A program made the translations under genes and the position numbers. 64,000 nucleotides of DNA from assembly GCA_027061995.1 (NCBI GenBank), contig JAMOUT010000002.1:1-64000 (forward strand). The letters are read 5' to 3'. This document shows, piece by piece, positions 1-7,621 of the stretch. The stretch comes from Candidatus Aminicenantota bacterium (GTDB taxonomy: Bacteria > Acidobacteriota > Aminicenantia > JAMOAD01). The notes beneath the pieces were generated by a model. It was not told the origin of the DNA and did no database searches. It worked only from the letters and a program-made list of their open reading frames with translations. Position 1 is the first letter of the stretch; each line of letters starts with the position of its first letter.

Positions 1-133
1 TAATGATTTTTTTCTGATTAATCCATCTGTTTAACTGAACTCTGATGTATTTAGGGTCCCCCATAGAGGATAAAAATCCTGTATTAAATACAGGGTTGTT
101 CGATGTGATTTTTAACAAGTCAATCCATTTCAT
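1..133 (-). CDS. AbiEi-like antitoxin/regulator, N-terminal fragment (runs off window)
   Basis: The frame is open from an ATG at 133 to the window edge, giving 44 residues. They begin MKWIDLLKITSNNPVFNTG and continue with a basic KYIRVQLNRWINQKKII-type segment. This resembles the N-terminal winged-helix region of AbiEi-type antitoxins of type IV toxin-antitoxin systems, where a short helix-turn-helix precedes the rest of the protein; that family match is my recognition of pattern and not a search result. There is no Shine-Dalgarno sequence, but a promoter-like pair ends six bases before the ATG. The partner gene, if any, lies outside the window. Confidence 0.5.
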   Translation of the reverse strand, partial: MKWIDLLKITSNNPVFNTGFLSSMGDPKYIRVQLNRWINQKKII

Positions 134-139
134 AGCATA

Positions 140-168
140 ATATTATCATAAATGATAAGTTAATGCAA
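140..168 (-). promoter_or_regulatory. Promoter of the AbiEi-like gene, possibly leaderless
   Basis: On the minus strand TTGCAT (163-168) is separated by 17 bases from TAATAT (140-145). The ATG at 133 begins seven bases after the -10 box, where transcription would normally start, and there is no ribosome binding site, so a leaderless transcript is likely. Confidence 0.45.
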
Positions 169-245
169 TATAAGAGAGATATATTTAATATTATATATCA
201 AGTAATTAATCGTCAATGGTCTCTGTTTAGAGAATAAGGATTGAC

Positions 246-713
246 TTATCTGTTTTCTATCGCTTTTTTTAAGGATTTTATCTGATTATCTATTTTTTTA
301 TCTAAATTATTTATATTACCGCCTCTTCTTTTTACTCTCCTCAGTCTTGTTTTGAAATTTTTAAGTCTGTTTATAGCCCTTAAAGTTAAATTTCTTACTT
401 TTGATGAAATTTTACTGTCTTTATTTTTATTTTCTTTGTAATAATTAGTTACACATTCGGAAATTATCTGTGTCCAAGGAGAACATACCACTATAGCCGT
501 TCCCCAAGCACCGGGATCAGTATCTTCATAATGGGTCATCGGATTGGTAACTTTTGTTTCTTTACATATACATTGTTCATAATTACAAAAATCAAAATAA
601 CAAGGGATATTCGCTTCTTTGTTTTCTTTAATACATTGTTTATACTTTTGATAACAATCAAAATCAAATCTTTTCTGAGAGAAACTCAGGGAAAGGAAGA
701 AAACCAAAATCAT
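246..713 (-). CDS. Small Cys-rich secreted protein, start region disrupted
   Basis: Unknown family. It has a hydrophobic leader (MILVFFLSLSFSQ), then a Cys-rich segment with seven Cys in the first 60 residues or so (CYQKYKQC, CYFDFC, CICK), then a basic, coiled C-terminal half of about 80 residues. Likely exported, with disulfides or metal bound by the Cys cluster; function unknown. The best ribosome binding site (GGAGG) and ATG lie further upstream, with the ATG at 738, in another frame. Removing one A from the five-A run just after that ATG would join it to this frame and give a textbook signal peptide beginning MIKVSIVF. So the annotated ATG at 713 is probably not the ancestral start. Either a one-base sequence error, a real frameshift or slippage is involved. 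Confidence 0.55.
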   Translation of the reverse strand: MILVFFLSLSFSQKRFDFDCYQKYKQCIKENKEANIPCYFDFCNYEQCICKETKVTNPMTHYEDTDPGAWGTAIVVCSPWTQIISECVTNYYKENKNKDSKISSKVRNLTLRAINRLKNFKTRLRRVKRRGGNINNLDKKIDNQIKSLKKAIENR

Positions 714-868
714 GAAAACAATAGAAACTTTTTATCATAACTTTCCTCCATTAAAAGTAATGTTTACAATATTCCGTATAATATAATTGTTTGATTTTTT
801 AGTAAATAAAATATTGCTTAAAATGATACTCTTATGAAAAATCCGAGGTTTTTTATGATAGTAGATTA

Positions 869-2107
869 TTATATCTCTTTTTCACTTTTGGCTATAACAA
901 GTGCTGCCGCAGCATCTCCGAGGACATTGCTTACTGTTCTCAGCATATCGAGAATCCTGTCAACTCCCAAAATCAGGGCTATCCCTTCAACAGGAACATT
1001 TATTGCTCTTAAAATCATGGCAAGAGTTATGATACCGACTCCGGGAACACCTGCGGTTCCTATTGAGGCAAGGGTAGCGGTTAAAACTATGGTAATCTGT
1101 CCGCTAAGTCCGAGATGAATCCCGTAAACTTGAGCTATGAAAACAGCGGCTACACCTTGATATAAGCCTGTTCCATCCATATTAATGGTGGCTCCGAGAG
1201 GTAAAACAAAGCTTGAGATATATGACGGGACTTTGAATTTTTTTTCAACTGTTTCCATTGTAACGGGTAGGGTTGCGTTGGAGGATGATGTTGAAAAAGC
1301 CAATAGCATAACTTCTCTCATTTTTTTCAGAAACTCTCTTATACTTATTTTACTGAGAAATTTTACAAAGAAAGGCAATATTATAAAAGTATGAATGAAT
1401 AAAGCTAAAATCACCGTTATTGAGTATGTAAACAGAGTAAGAAGAATTTTGTATCCGTATTTACCGATAATAGCCGCAAGAAGGGCGAAAACACCGTAAG
1501 GGGCAAACTTCATTATAATATCAACGACTTTTATACTTACATCACTGACAGAATTAAAAAACTTTAATAGAGGCTCTCCTCTCTCCTTCGGTAGCAGAGT
1601 TAAGGCGATTCCGAATATTATGGCTATGAAGATTACTTGTAACATATTTGCCTTTGTAAATGATTGCACGGGGTTTTTGGGAACTATATTAACGAATGTA
1701 TCGGTAATAGATGTTTTTTCCTTTACTTTATTTATGTTTATTTTATCCGTTTTTACATAATTTTGATAAAGTTGTTGTTTTGTCTCTTTTTTTATATATT
1801 TTCCGGGCTGTAAGATATTAACCGCCAAAAGTCCGATTATTATGGCGATAATTGTTGTGCCGAAATAAAAAAGGAGAGTTTTCGCTCCTATTCTCCCGAG
1901 CTTTCTTATATCTCCGAGGCTTGCTGTTCCTACAAACAGGGAAGAGAACACAAGGGGTAAAACAATCATTGTTATCAGTCTGAGAAAAATATCACCGACA
2001 GGTTGCAATAATACCGCTTTTTCCCCGACTAAGACTCCGAAAAGAACTCCGAATACCAAACCCAATATTATTTTTGTATGAAGCTCCATATTTTTCCAAA
2101 ACTTCAT
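869..2107 (-). CDS. gltP: Dicarboxylate/amino-acid:cation symporter (GltP/DctA family)
   Basis: A 412-residue inner-membrane protein of the SDF family, which imports aspartate, glutamate or C4-dicarboxylates with sodium or protons. Visible hallmarks are the serine-rich hairpin SSSNATLP (residues 274-281), the NMDGT motif (309-313) and the C-terminal DRILDMLRTVSNVLGD helix. In GltPh numbering that last helix holds the substrate-binding Asp394, Arg397 and Asn401; here they are D387, R390 and N394. The retained Arg points to an acidic substrate rather than a neutral amino acid. Its ATG overlaps the stop of the upstream yhaM-like gene in an ATGA junction, so it is translationally coupled and last in the mogA-pepT-yhaM-gltP operon. 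Peptidase T upstream suggests a peptide or amino-acid nutrition theme. The exact substrate is inferred. Confidence 0.9.
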   Translation of the reverse strand: MKFWKNMELHTKIILGLVFGVLFGVLVGEKAVLLQPVGDIFLRLITMIVLPLVFSSLFVGTASLGDIRKLGRIGAKTLLFYFGTTIIAIIIGLLAVNILQPGKYIKKETKQQLYQNYVKTDKININKVKEKTSITDTFVNIVPKNPVQSFTKANMLQVIFIAIIFGIALTLLPKERGEPLLKFFNSVSDVSIKVVDIIMKFAPYGVFALLAAIIGKYGYKILLTLFTYSITVILALFIHTFIILPFFVKFLSKISIREFLKKMREVMLLAFSTSSSNATLPVTMETVEKKFKVPSYISSFVLPLGATINMDGTGLYQGVAAVFIAQVYGIHLGLSGQITIVLTATLASIGTAGVPGVGIITLAMILRAINVPVEGIALILGVDRILDMLRTVSNVLGDAAAALVIAKSEKEI

Positions 2108-3048
2108 TCTTTTTCTCCGATATATATTTTTCTCCCGATTCTTCTATCATAATCGGATGCAAAACCATTTCCCGAAAATTTATTTATGATATTATCGAAA
2201 ATATTCATCTGTGAATCTATATAATCGGCAAAATGCAGGGCAAGAGCCTCTCTTGTCATGGGAACCTGATATGAACCGAATTCATAAGAACCATGATGAG
2301 ATATGATAAAATGAGTTAATTGGGTTAATAATTCTTTAGGAAAACCTATTATCTGCTGCGCTTCCTCTTTAACTATTTGAACACCTATTATTATATGTCC
2401 GAGAAGCAAACCCTCTTCTGTTTCCGATTTTTCATTAACATCTTTTATCTCTTTTATCTTACCTATATCATGAAGAAAACCACCCATGACTAATAATTCT
2501 TTGTTTAATGAATATTTTTCTCCGAGAAAAAGAGCTATCTCCACAACCGAGAGAGTATGTTCGAGAAGACCGCCTACATAGCTGTGGTGAATTTTTTTTG
2601 CTCCGGGCCAATTAAGAAATTGGGTTTTATATTTTGTTGATATCCTTTTTATAAGTTCAAGAAGAAAACTGTTGTGAACCTCTTTTTTAAGTATGTTCTC
2701 AAGTTTTTCCCACATTTTTTCGGGAGTTTCCTTTGATGAAGGCAATATATCGGTAGGAGAGATTTCATCTTCAAAAATTTCTCTTATCTCTTTTATTTTC
2801 AACTGTTTATTATTATTGTATGTTTCAACCAAAGCATCAATAAACACTATTTTTCCCTCATTTATTATCTCTGATATTTTTTCCGCATTTTCCCAAATCT
2901 TACCGTTGATTTCCCCTGTTTTATCCTCGAAAGTCAAATCAAGATAATCTTTGCCGGTTCTTGCAGTTCTTTTGCTTTTGTTCTTTAAAACATAATACCA
3001 TTTGACGGAATCACCGGTTTTTAAATCTTTTATATAAGCTTTATCCAT
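2104..3048 (-). CDS. yhaM: YhaM-type 3'-5' exoribonuclease (OB-fold plus HD domain)
   Basis: A 314-residue cytoplasmic protein. An N-terminal OB-fold-like nucleic-acid-binding region (about residues 1-95) is followed by an HD phosphohydrolase domain with H164, the H193-D194 pair in FLHDIGK, H218, H251/H252 and D275 as likely metal ligands. This order is that of Bacillus YhaM, an exoribonuclease that trims RNA and DNA 3' ends. The ATG at 3048 (MDKAYIKDL) was chosen because an eight-base overlap with the pepT stop implies coupling; the upstream codons up to 3093 look like read-through of the overlapped pepT end. It ends in an ATGA overlap with the transporter gene. RNA turnover has no obvious link to its operon partners. 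Confidence 0.8.
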   Translation of the reverse strand: MDKAYIKDLKTGDSVKWYYVLKNKSKRTARTGKDYLDLTFEDKTGEINGKIWENAEKISEIINEGKIVFIDALVETYNNNKQLKIKEIREIFEDEISPTDILPSSKETPEKMWEKLENILKKEVHNSFLLELIKRISTKYKTQFLNWPGAKKIHHSYVGGLLEHTLSVVEIALFLGEKYSLNKELLVMGGFLHDIGKIKEIKDVNEKSETEEGLLLGHIIIGVQIVKEEAQQIIGFPKELLTQLTHFIISHHGSYEFGSYQVPMTREALALHFADYIDSQMNIFDNIINKFSGNGFASDYDRRIGRKIYIGEKE

Positions 3049-4282
3049 TATTTTTTTCAGCCCATAATTTAACGAGGTTAATGATAACATCAACTGCTTT
3101 TTCCATGGATTGATAGCTTATCCATTCCCTTTTGGAGTGAAAATTGTGTCCCCCCGTAAAAAGATTGGGTGTCGGAATCCCTTCAAATGTAAGTTTGGCT
3201 CCGTCTGTTCCGCCTCTTATGGGAGTTCTGATAGGACTTATTCCCGAATTTTCGATAGCTTTTATTGCAAGATTAACAACTTCGGGATTTTGATCCAATA
3301 TCTTTTTCATGTTTCTGTAAGATTCTTTTACCTCCACCGTATATGCTGCTCCGGGGAATTTTTCAACCGATTTTTTAACCAACTCTTCCAACATATCCTC
3401 TTTCTGTTTTAACCCCTCTTCAACAAAATCTCTGATAATAAAAAATATGGTTGTTTCTTCTTCATTTCCCGATACTTCCACAGGATGAATGTAACCCTCT
3501 TTTTTATCTGTTGTTTCGGGGCTCATATCTTTCGGTAAATTCGCAAGAAAATCGCCCGCAATTTTTATTGAATTGACCATCTTTCCTTTTGCATAACCGG
3601 GATGAACATTGATTCCCTTTATCTTTATTATCATTGAGTCAGCATTAAAATTTTCATCTTCTATCTCTCCGTCGGCGCCACCGTCTATGGTATAGGCTAC
3701 TTTTGCTCCGAATTTTTCTTTGTTAAATTTAACTGTTCCTCTGCCGATTTCTTCGTCAGGGGTAAAAGCTATTCTTATTTCCGGTCTTTTTATCTCGGGG
3801 TGTTCGATGAGATATTTAACCGCTTCCATTATTTCCGAAACTCCGGCTTTATCATCTCCTCCGAGAAGAGTTGTTCCGTCCGAAGTTATAATATCTTCCC
3901 CTATATGTTTTTTAAGTTCTTCATCCTCTTTTATCACCACTGTTTTATCTCCGGGGAGAACAATATCCCCTCCCTGATAATTTTTGTTGACAATGGGGTT
4001 TACATTTTTTCCGGATACAGCCGGAGCCGTATCAAGGTGAGATATTAAGCCGATTGTTTGTTTATTATTATCCATGTTTGAAGGAAGGGTGGCATAAACA
4101 TAACAGAATTCATCAACCTCAACATTTTTCAGCCCCATATCTTTTAACTCTTTCTCCAATATTTCAGCCAAATCAAACTGTTTTTTTGTTGATGGTGTTG
4201 ATTCGCTTTTTTCATCAGATTGAGTATCAACCTTTACATAGGATAAAAATCTTTCCAATAAAGTTTCATATTTATTTGACAT
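3041..4282 (-). CDS. pepT: Peptidase T, tripeptide aminopeptidase (M20B)
   Basis: A 413-residue cytoplasmic zinc aminopeptidase that removes the N-terminal residue of tripeptides. Metal-site motifs typical of M20B are all present: SHLDTAP (H82, with D84), GGDDKAG (D143/D144), the catalytic DEE (E177/E178), TIDGG (D200) and a C-terminal GGHNFHSKRE. The dimerisation domain sits between, from about 205 to 320. A strong AGGAGGT ribosome site lies just before the ATG, nine bases after the mogA stop. Length is normal for PepT (about 410). Confidence 0.93.
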   Translation of the reverse strand: MSNKYETLLERFLSYVKVDTQSDEKSESTPSTKKQFDLAEILEKELKDMGLKNVEVDEFCYVYATLPSNMDNNKQTIGLISHLDTAPAVSGKNVNPIVNKNYQGGDIVLPGDKTVVIKEDEELKKHIGEDIITSDGTTLLGGDDKAGVSEIMEAVKYLIEHPEIKRPEIRIAFTPDEEIGRGTVKFNKEKFGAKVAYTIDGGADGEIEDENFNADSMIIKIKGINVHPGYAKGKMVNSIKIAGDFLANLPKDMSPETTDKKEGYIHPVEVSGNEEETTIFFIIRDFVEEGLKQKEDMLEELVKKSVEKFPGAAYTVEVKESYRNMKKILDQNPEVVNLAIKAIENSGISPIRTPIRGGTDGAKLTFEGIPTPNLFTGGHNFHSKREWISYQSMEKAVDVIINLVKLWAEKNNG

Positions 4283-4291
4283 TATTACCTC

Positions 4292-4789
4292 CTATAATTC
4301 TTTTAATTGTTCCTGACAATCTCTGTTTTGCTCTTTTATCTTTTGTATTATATGTTTTACAGCTTTAATTAAAGGGAAAAAATTCTCTTCTATTGATTTC
4401 GGGCTTCCTGGAAGATTTATGATTAGGGTTTTTCCCGATAGTCCTGCTACTGCTCTTGAAATGGATGCCATGGGTGTTTTTTTTAATCCGTTAGCAACCA
4501 TTGCATATTCAAAACCGGTAATCCTTTTATCTATAAATTCCAATGATACATCGGGTGTTATATCCCTGTCCGTTATCCCGGTTCCACCCGAGGTTATTAT
4601 AAAATCAAAGTTATTTATATTATTGGTAAATTCTTTCCTTAGAATATCCTTGTCATCGGGAATAATGATTTTCTCCTTGACGGCAAAGCCCTCATTGATT
4701 AAAAACTCTTTTAGTATCTCACCGCTTTTGTCCACTCTTTCTCCTCTCGAACCTTTATCACTAAGGACAATCACTAAAGTTTTTATCAT
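4292..4789 (-). CDS. mogA: MogA/MoaB-type molybdopterin adenylyltransferase-like protein
   Basis: A 165-residue protein with the MoCF-fold signatures: SDKGSRGERVDKSG at 10-23 and TSGGTGITDRDITPD at 66-80, the molybdopterin- and nucleotide-binding loop of MogA/MoaB. These enzymes adenylylate molybdopterin before metal insertion in molybdenum/tungsten cofactor synthesis. No other moa or moe gene is in the window. It is the first gene of the operon with pepT, yhaM and gltP. I take the ATG at 4789; a GTG three bases earlier at 4792 is also possible. There is no ribosome binding site, and a promoter ends just upstream. MogA and MoaB cannot be told apart safely here. Confidence 0.85.
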   Translation of the reverse strand: MIKTLVIVLSDKGSRGERVDKSGEILKEFLINEGFAVKEKIIIPDDKDILRKEFTNNINNFDFIITSGGTGITDRDITPDVSLEFIDKRITGFEYAMVANGLKKTPMASISRAVAGLSGKTLIINLPGSPKSIEENFFPLIKAVKHIIQKIKEQNRDCQEQLKEL

Positions 4790-4796
4790 CACAAAA

Positions 4797-4823
4797 TTTA
4801 TAATATTTGGGAAGTGATGTCAA
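4797..4823 (-). promoter_or_regulatory. Promoter of the mogA operon, possibly leaderless
   Basis: On the minus strand TTGACA (4818-4823) precedes TATAAA (4797-4802) with a rather short 15-base spacer; TAAATT would give 17. The mogA ATG at 4789 begins seven bases after the -10 box, with no ribosome binding site between. Confidence 0.4.
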
Positions 4824-5012
4824 GTAAAATATTTTTGAAACGGATTGATTTTAAAAGACTGATAATTAATATAGGATATCCGTTCGGATGATTTATTTTA
4901 TGATTTATAATCCGAGAGAACATAGGATTTTAACCTTTTATTATTTATAATGGACTGATTTTCACTATTTTGATTCGGTTTTCTTATTCTCATAAAAAAT
5001 TATATATCATTG

Positions 5013-5041
5013 TTGACAATCTTGCTGAAAATAGTTATAAA
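5013..5041 (+). promoter_or_regulatory. Sigma-70 promoter of the dsrC-dsrE pair
   Basis: TTGACA (5013-5018), a 17-base spacer and TATAAA (5036-5041) form a near-consensus promoter. Transcription should start near 5048, leaving a leader of about 22 bases that holds the AAGGAGGA ribosome site before the ATG at 5070. The 4824-5012 stretch upstream holds no gene I can support. Confidence 0.75.
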
Positions 5042-5069
5042 TAAATATATTATTAACAAGGAGGATTAG

Positions 5070-5384
5070 ATGATTAAAGAATTAAACGGAAAAAAGTATG
5101 AACTTAGCGATGATGGTTATTTAAAGGATTGGAAACAATGGGATGAAGATATTGCAAAAGCATTTGCCGAAGAGCTCGGAATAGGTGAACTAAATGAAAA
5201 TCATTGGAAGGTTATTAATTATTTAAGGGATTATTATGAAAAGAATGAAGTTTCTCCGAGTCTCAGAAAAATTACAAAAGAGAGTGGGGTGTCCACAAAA
5301 GAGATGTATTCGCTCTTTCCGAACGGACCTGCAAAAAAGGCTGCCAAGATTGCCGGTTTGACAAAACCCAAAGGTTGTATTTAG
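5070..5384 (+). CDS. tusE: TusE/DsrC-family sulfur-carrier protein with a single C-terminal Cys
   Basis: A 104-residue protein that matches the whole DsrC/TusE fold, ending in KIAGLTKPKGCI, with the conserved penultimate Cys (C103) that carries sulfur as a persulfide. True DsrC proteins of dissimilatory sulfite reduction have a second Cys about ten residues earlier; here that position (in KKAAKIAG) is Ala. This favours a TusE-like relay role, for example in tRNA thiolation or regulation, over a DsrAB partner, and no dsrAB is nearby. A good ribosome site precedes it. It is followed 11 bases later by a DsrE-family gene in the same operon. Confidence 0.88.
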   Translation: MIKELNGKKYELSDDGYLKDWKQWDEDIAKAFAEELGIGELNENHWKVINYLRDYYEKNEVSPSLRKITKESGVSTKEMYSLFPNGPAKKAAKIAGLTKPKGCI

Positions 5385-5395
5385 GAGTAATTATA

Positions 5396-5875
5396 ATGGA
5401 AAATCAAAATTATGAGCCCATTAAAAAAGTTTCGATTATTATCTCAAAAGGTTCGCTTGTTGATGTATATCCCGGGCTAATTATGGCTAATGGTGCGAGA
5501 ATGGAGGGGATAGAAGCAAGTTTGTTTTTTACTTTTTTCGGACTTGATGCAATCATAGATAAAAGAATGGATAAACTTAAAGTCCCCACCGTGGGAAATC
5601 CCGCAATGCATATGGCGAGCATATTGGGGATTATTCCGGGAATGTCCGCTATTGCAACGATGATGATGAAGAGAGAGATGGAAAAGCTTGATATACCCCC
5701 CGTCAGAGAGTTTATAGAGATGATTCATGATGCGGGAGCAAAACTTTATGCGTGCAAAGCCACTGTTGATATGTTTCATTTAACTGAGAAAGATTTTTGC
5801 GAACAGGTTGACGGAGTTCTTACAGTGGGAGAATTTTATGAAATATCTGCGGGAGCTCAGATAATATACACATAA
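5396..5875 (+). CDS. DsrE/DsrF-like (DsrE2-type) sulfur-transfer protein
   Basis: A 159-residue alpha/beta protein of the DsrE family. It opens with a KKVSIIISKGSLVDVYPGL strand-loop, has a GLDAIIDKRM segment, and keeps the family Cys in KLYACKATVDMF (C120) with another at C135. Members accept and pass on persulfide sulfur. The stretch around residues 70-95 (MHMASILGIIPGMSAIATMMM) is Met-rich and hydrophobic, as in membrane-associating DsrE2 proteins. I start at 5396, where AGGAG sits eight bases upstream, rather than at an ATG 21 bases earlier inside tusE. With tusE it forms a minimal two-protein relay. Confidence 0.85.
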   Translation: MENQNYEPIKKVSIIISKGSLVDVYPGLIMANGARMEGIEASLFFTFFGLDAIIDKRMDKLKVPTVGNPAMHMASILGIIPGMSAIATMMMKREMEKLDIPPVREFIEMIHDAGAKLYACKATVDMFHLTEKDFCEQVDGVLTVGEFYEISAGAQIIYT

Positions 5876-5886
5876 TAGGAATAAAA

Positions 5887-5999
5887 TTATTTTTTATCCC
5901 TTTCTATAATAAGCTCCGCTACTTTTTGCCCGATAAAAGCATACCTTTGGATATGGTTATTTCATCAAGTTTCATGTTTTTCTCCTTTTGTTTGCTCAT
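5887..5999 (-). pseudogene. Frame-disrupted micro-ORF downstream of iscU
   Basis: Directly after the iscU stop an excellent site (AAAGGAGGG) precedes an ATG at 5999; a second GGAG precedes an in-frame ATG at 5975. The frame ends at a TAG (5919-5921) after 26 residues. A second frame continues, coding-like, as YAFIGQKVAELIIERDKK to a TAA at 5887-5889. Adding one base at the AAAGG near 5945 would give one 37-residue protein. Family not recognised. Either a decayed gene, a sequence error or a genuine 26-residue peptide. Confidence 0.4.
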
Positions 6000-6000
6000 C

Positions 6001-6387
6001 TTATCCCTCCTTTTTATCCTTTTTTTTAAAATAATCCTCAATAGCCGCTTTTATTCCTTCCTCAGCTAATAGAGAACAATGCATTTTAACGGTCGGAAGT
6101 CCGTCAAGAGCTTCTGCAACCGCTTTATTTGTAATTTTCAGAGCTTCATCTATAGGTTTGTTCAATACCATTTGAGTAACTTTTGATGATGTGGCTATAG
6201 CTGCAACGCAACCGAAAGTTTTAAATTTTACATCAGTAAGTATTCCGTCTCTCACTTTAATATATATCCACATCATATCTCCGCATGTGGGATTACCCAC
6301 TTGTCCTATTCCGTCAGCATCTTTTATTTCACCCATATTTTTAGGGTTTCTAAACTCCTCAATAACTTTTTCACTATAATCAAGCAT
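6001..6387 (-). CDS. iscU: IscU/NifU-like Fe-S cluster scaffold
   Basis: A 128-residue scaffold on which Fe-S clusters are assembled from sulfide supplied by the cysteine desulfurase. The three ligand Cys are C35 (PTCGDMM, with D37), C60 (FGCVAAIA) and C104 (MHCSLLAEEG). The sequence lacks the Zn-insertion loop of SufU proteins and matches the IscU/NifU N-terminal type. AGGT lies close upstream of the ATG. It is downstream of nifS, nadA and a metal permease on the same strand and under the same probable Rrf2 control. Confidence 0.93.
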   Translation of the reverse strand: MLDYSEKVIEEFRNPKNMGEIKDADGIGQVGNPTCGDMMWIYIKVRDGILTDVKFKTFGCVAAIATSSKVTQMVLNKPIDEALKITNKAVAEALDGLPTVKMHCSLLAEEGIKAAIEDYFKKKDKKEG

Positions 6388-6412
6388 TTTAACCTCCCAT
6401 AAATATTGTTAA

Positions 6413-7621
6413 TTAATTCGGCTCCACTTCATATCCGGCTTTATTTATTGCGTTAACAATCATACGATAATCGGTATCACCGTCAACAAAAACCATCTTT
6501 GTCTTTAAATCTATTACAACATCCGTAACACCATTCAATTTATTAATACTCTCTTTAATGGCATCAACGCAACCCATACATTGAAGCCCGGAGACTTTTA
6601 ATTTAAACTTCATTTTTTTCTCCTTTTTTGATTTTATTCTTATTTGAGGCAAAAAGATTATTAAAAGTAATAAAACCGATGAAAAAATCTTAATCCATAC
6701 AGGGATGAATTTTCCCCCTCCGGAAAGTATGGAGCTATTATCACCGGCTATTCTCCATATATAATCAAAAATTAATCCTGAGGCGGTTGATATGATTACA
6801 ATCATAAAAAGATAGAGAGCGGCGAATTTTTTTCCGAGTTCTTTATATACGAAAGTTATTGTTACTGTATTCGTAGCGGGTCCTGCGATAAGAAAAGCGA
6901 GAGCGGCTCCGGGGTTAAGCCCTTTCCAAATCATGGCGGCTGCAATTGGAATTGAACCTGTGGCGCAAACATAGAGAGGTATGGAGATTAAAAGCATAAT
7001 AGGGTAGGATATCCAGGGATTTGAAAGATATCTCATGAAAAAATCCGATGGTATGATAGCAGTGATTGCTCCTCCGAGTAAAACACCGATTATAAGCCAT
7101 TTTCCTATCTCTTTGGGAAGATAAAAGAAACCATAGTTAATAATCTCCAAAACTCCCCCTTTCTTCCCTTTTTTAGGTGCACTCGTTTCAATAATTTCCC
7201 CCTTATCTTTAATAAACAAAGCGGAACCTCCGAGTAAAAGTCCTCCGATTAAAGCTGCAAGAGGTCTGAAAACAGCAAATAAAATTCCGAGAAAAGCATA
7301 AGTGGCAAAAATGGAATCAATACCGGTTGTAGGAGTTGAAAAAAGAAAAGCGAGAACAGATGGTTTTTTTGCGCCATCCCGTTTTAAAGAAGCTGCTATC
7401 GGGATAACTCCGCATGAACAGACGGGTAAAGGAATACCGAATAAAACAGATTTGATAACCGATGAAATATTTCCTTTACCAAGATGTTTTACTATTAAAT
7501 CTTTTCCTACAAACACATGAAGAATACCGGCAAATAAAAATCCCAAAAAGAGAAAAGGGGAAACATCAAGAAGTAATAACCAAGATTCCTTTAAAATTTT
7601 TACTAAAATATTAAAAATCAT
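6413..7621 (-). CDS. Permease with C-terminal HMA domain (SO_0444-type Cu/Zn efflux)
   Basis: A 402-residue inner-membrane protein. The body (residues 1-330) is a permease of the ArsP/DUF318 type with about eight to ten membrane segments and the PVCSCG motif (C68, C70). The tail (337-402) is a heavy-metal-associated domain with the metal-binding C348-M-G-C351. This architecture matches the SO_0444 family thought to export copper or zinc. Its ATG overlaps the nadA stop as ATGA, so it is coupled to NAD and Fe-S genes. Efflux of metals that damage Fe-S scaffolds would fit that context; this is inference. Confidence 0.8.
   Translation of the reverse strand: MIFNILVKILKESWLLLLDVSPFLFLGFLFAGILHVFVGKDLIVKHLGKGNISSVIKSVLFGIPLPVCSCGVIPIAASLKRDGAKKPSVLAFLFSTPTTGIDSIFATYAFLGILFAVFRPLAALIGGLLLGGSALFIKDKGEIIETSAPKKGKKGGVLEIINYGFFYLPKEIGKWLIIGVLLGGAITAIIPSDFFMRYLSNPWISYPIMLLISIPLYVCATGSIPIAAAMIWKGLNPGAALAFLIAGPATNTVTITFVYKELGKKFAALYLFMIVIISTASGLIFDYIWRIAGDNSSILSGGGKFIPVWIKIFSSVLLLLIIFLPQIRIKSKKEKKMKFKLKVSGLQCMGCVDAIKESINKLNGVTDVVIDLKTKMVFVDGDTDYRMIVNAINKAGYEVEPN

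Noticed and set aside
78-94. Palindrome CCTGTATTAAATACAGG
   Set aside because: Falls inside the AbiEi-like coding frame; single and explained as coding sequence.
850-868. AAAAACC/GGATTTTT stem as terminator of gltP
   Set aside because: The loop would be too small and the stem has a mismatch.
834-1118. Long plus-strand open frame opposite the end of gltP
   Set aside because: Lies wholly over a conserved gene, has no ribosome site, and its translation mirrors gltP codon pattern.
4888-4954. Possible 20-residue ORF and an ATCCG/CGGAT stem before the tusE promoter
   Set aside because: No ribosome site, no family, and the stem has only a two-base loop.
5878-5900. Imperfect stem GGAATAAA/TTTATCCC between dsrE2 and the micro-ORF
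   Set aside because: One mismatch, AT-rich and overlapping the micro-ORF end; not strong enough to call a terminator.
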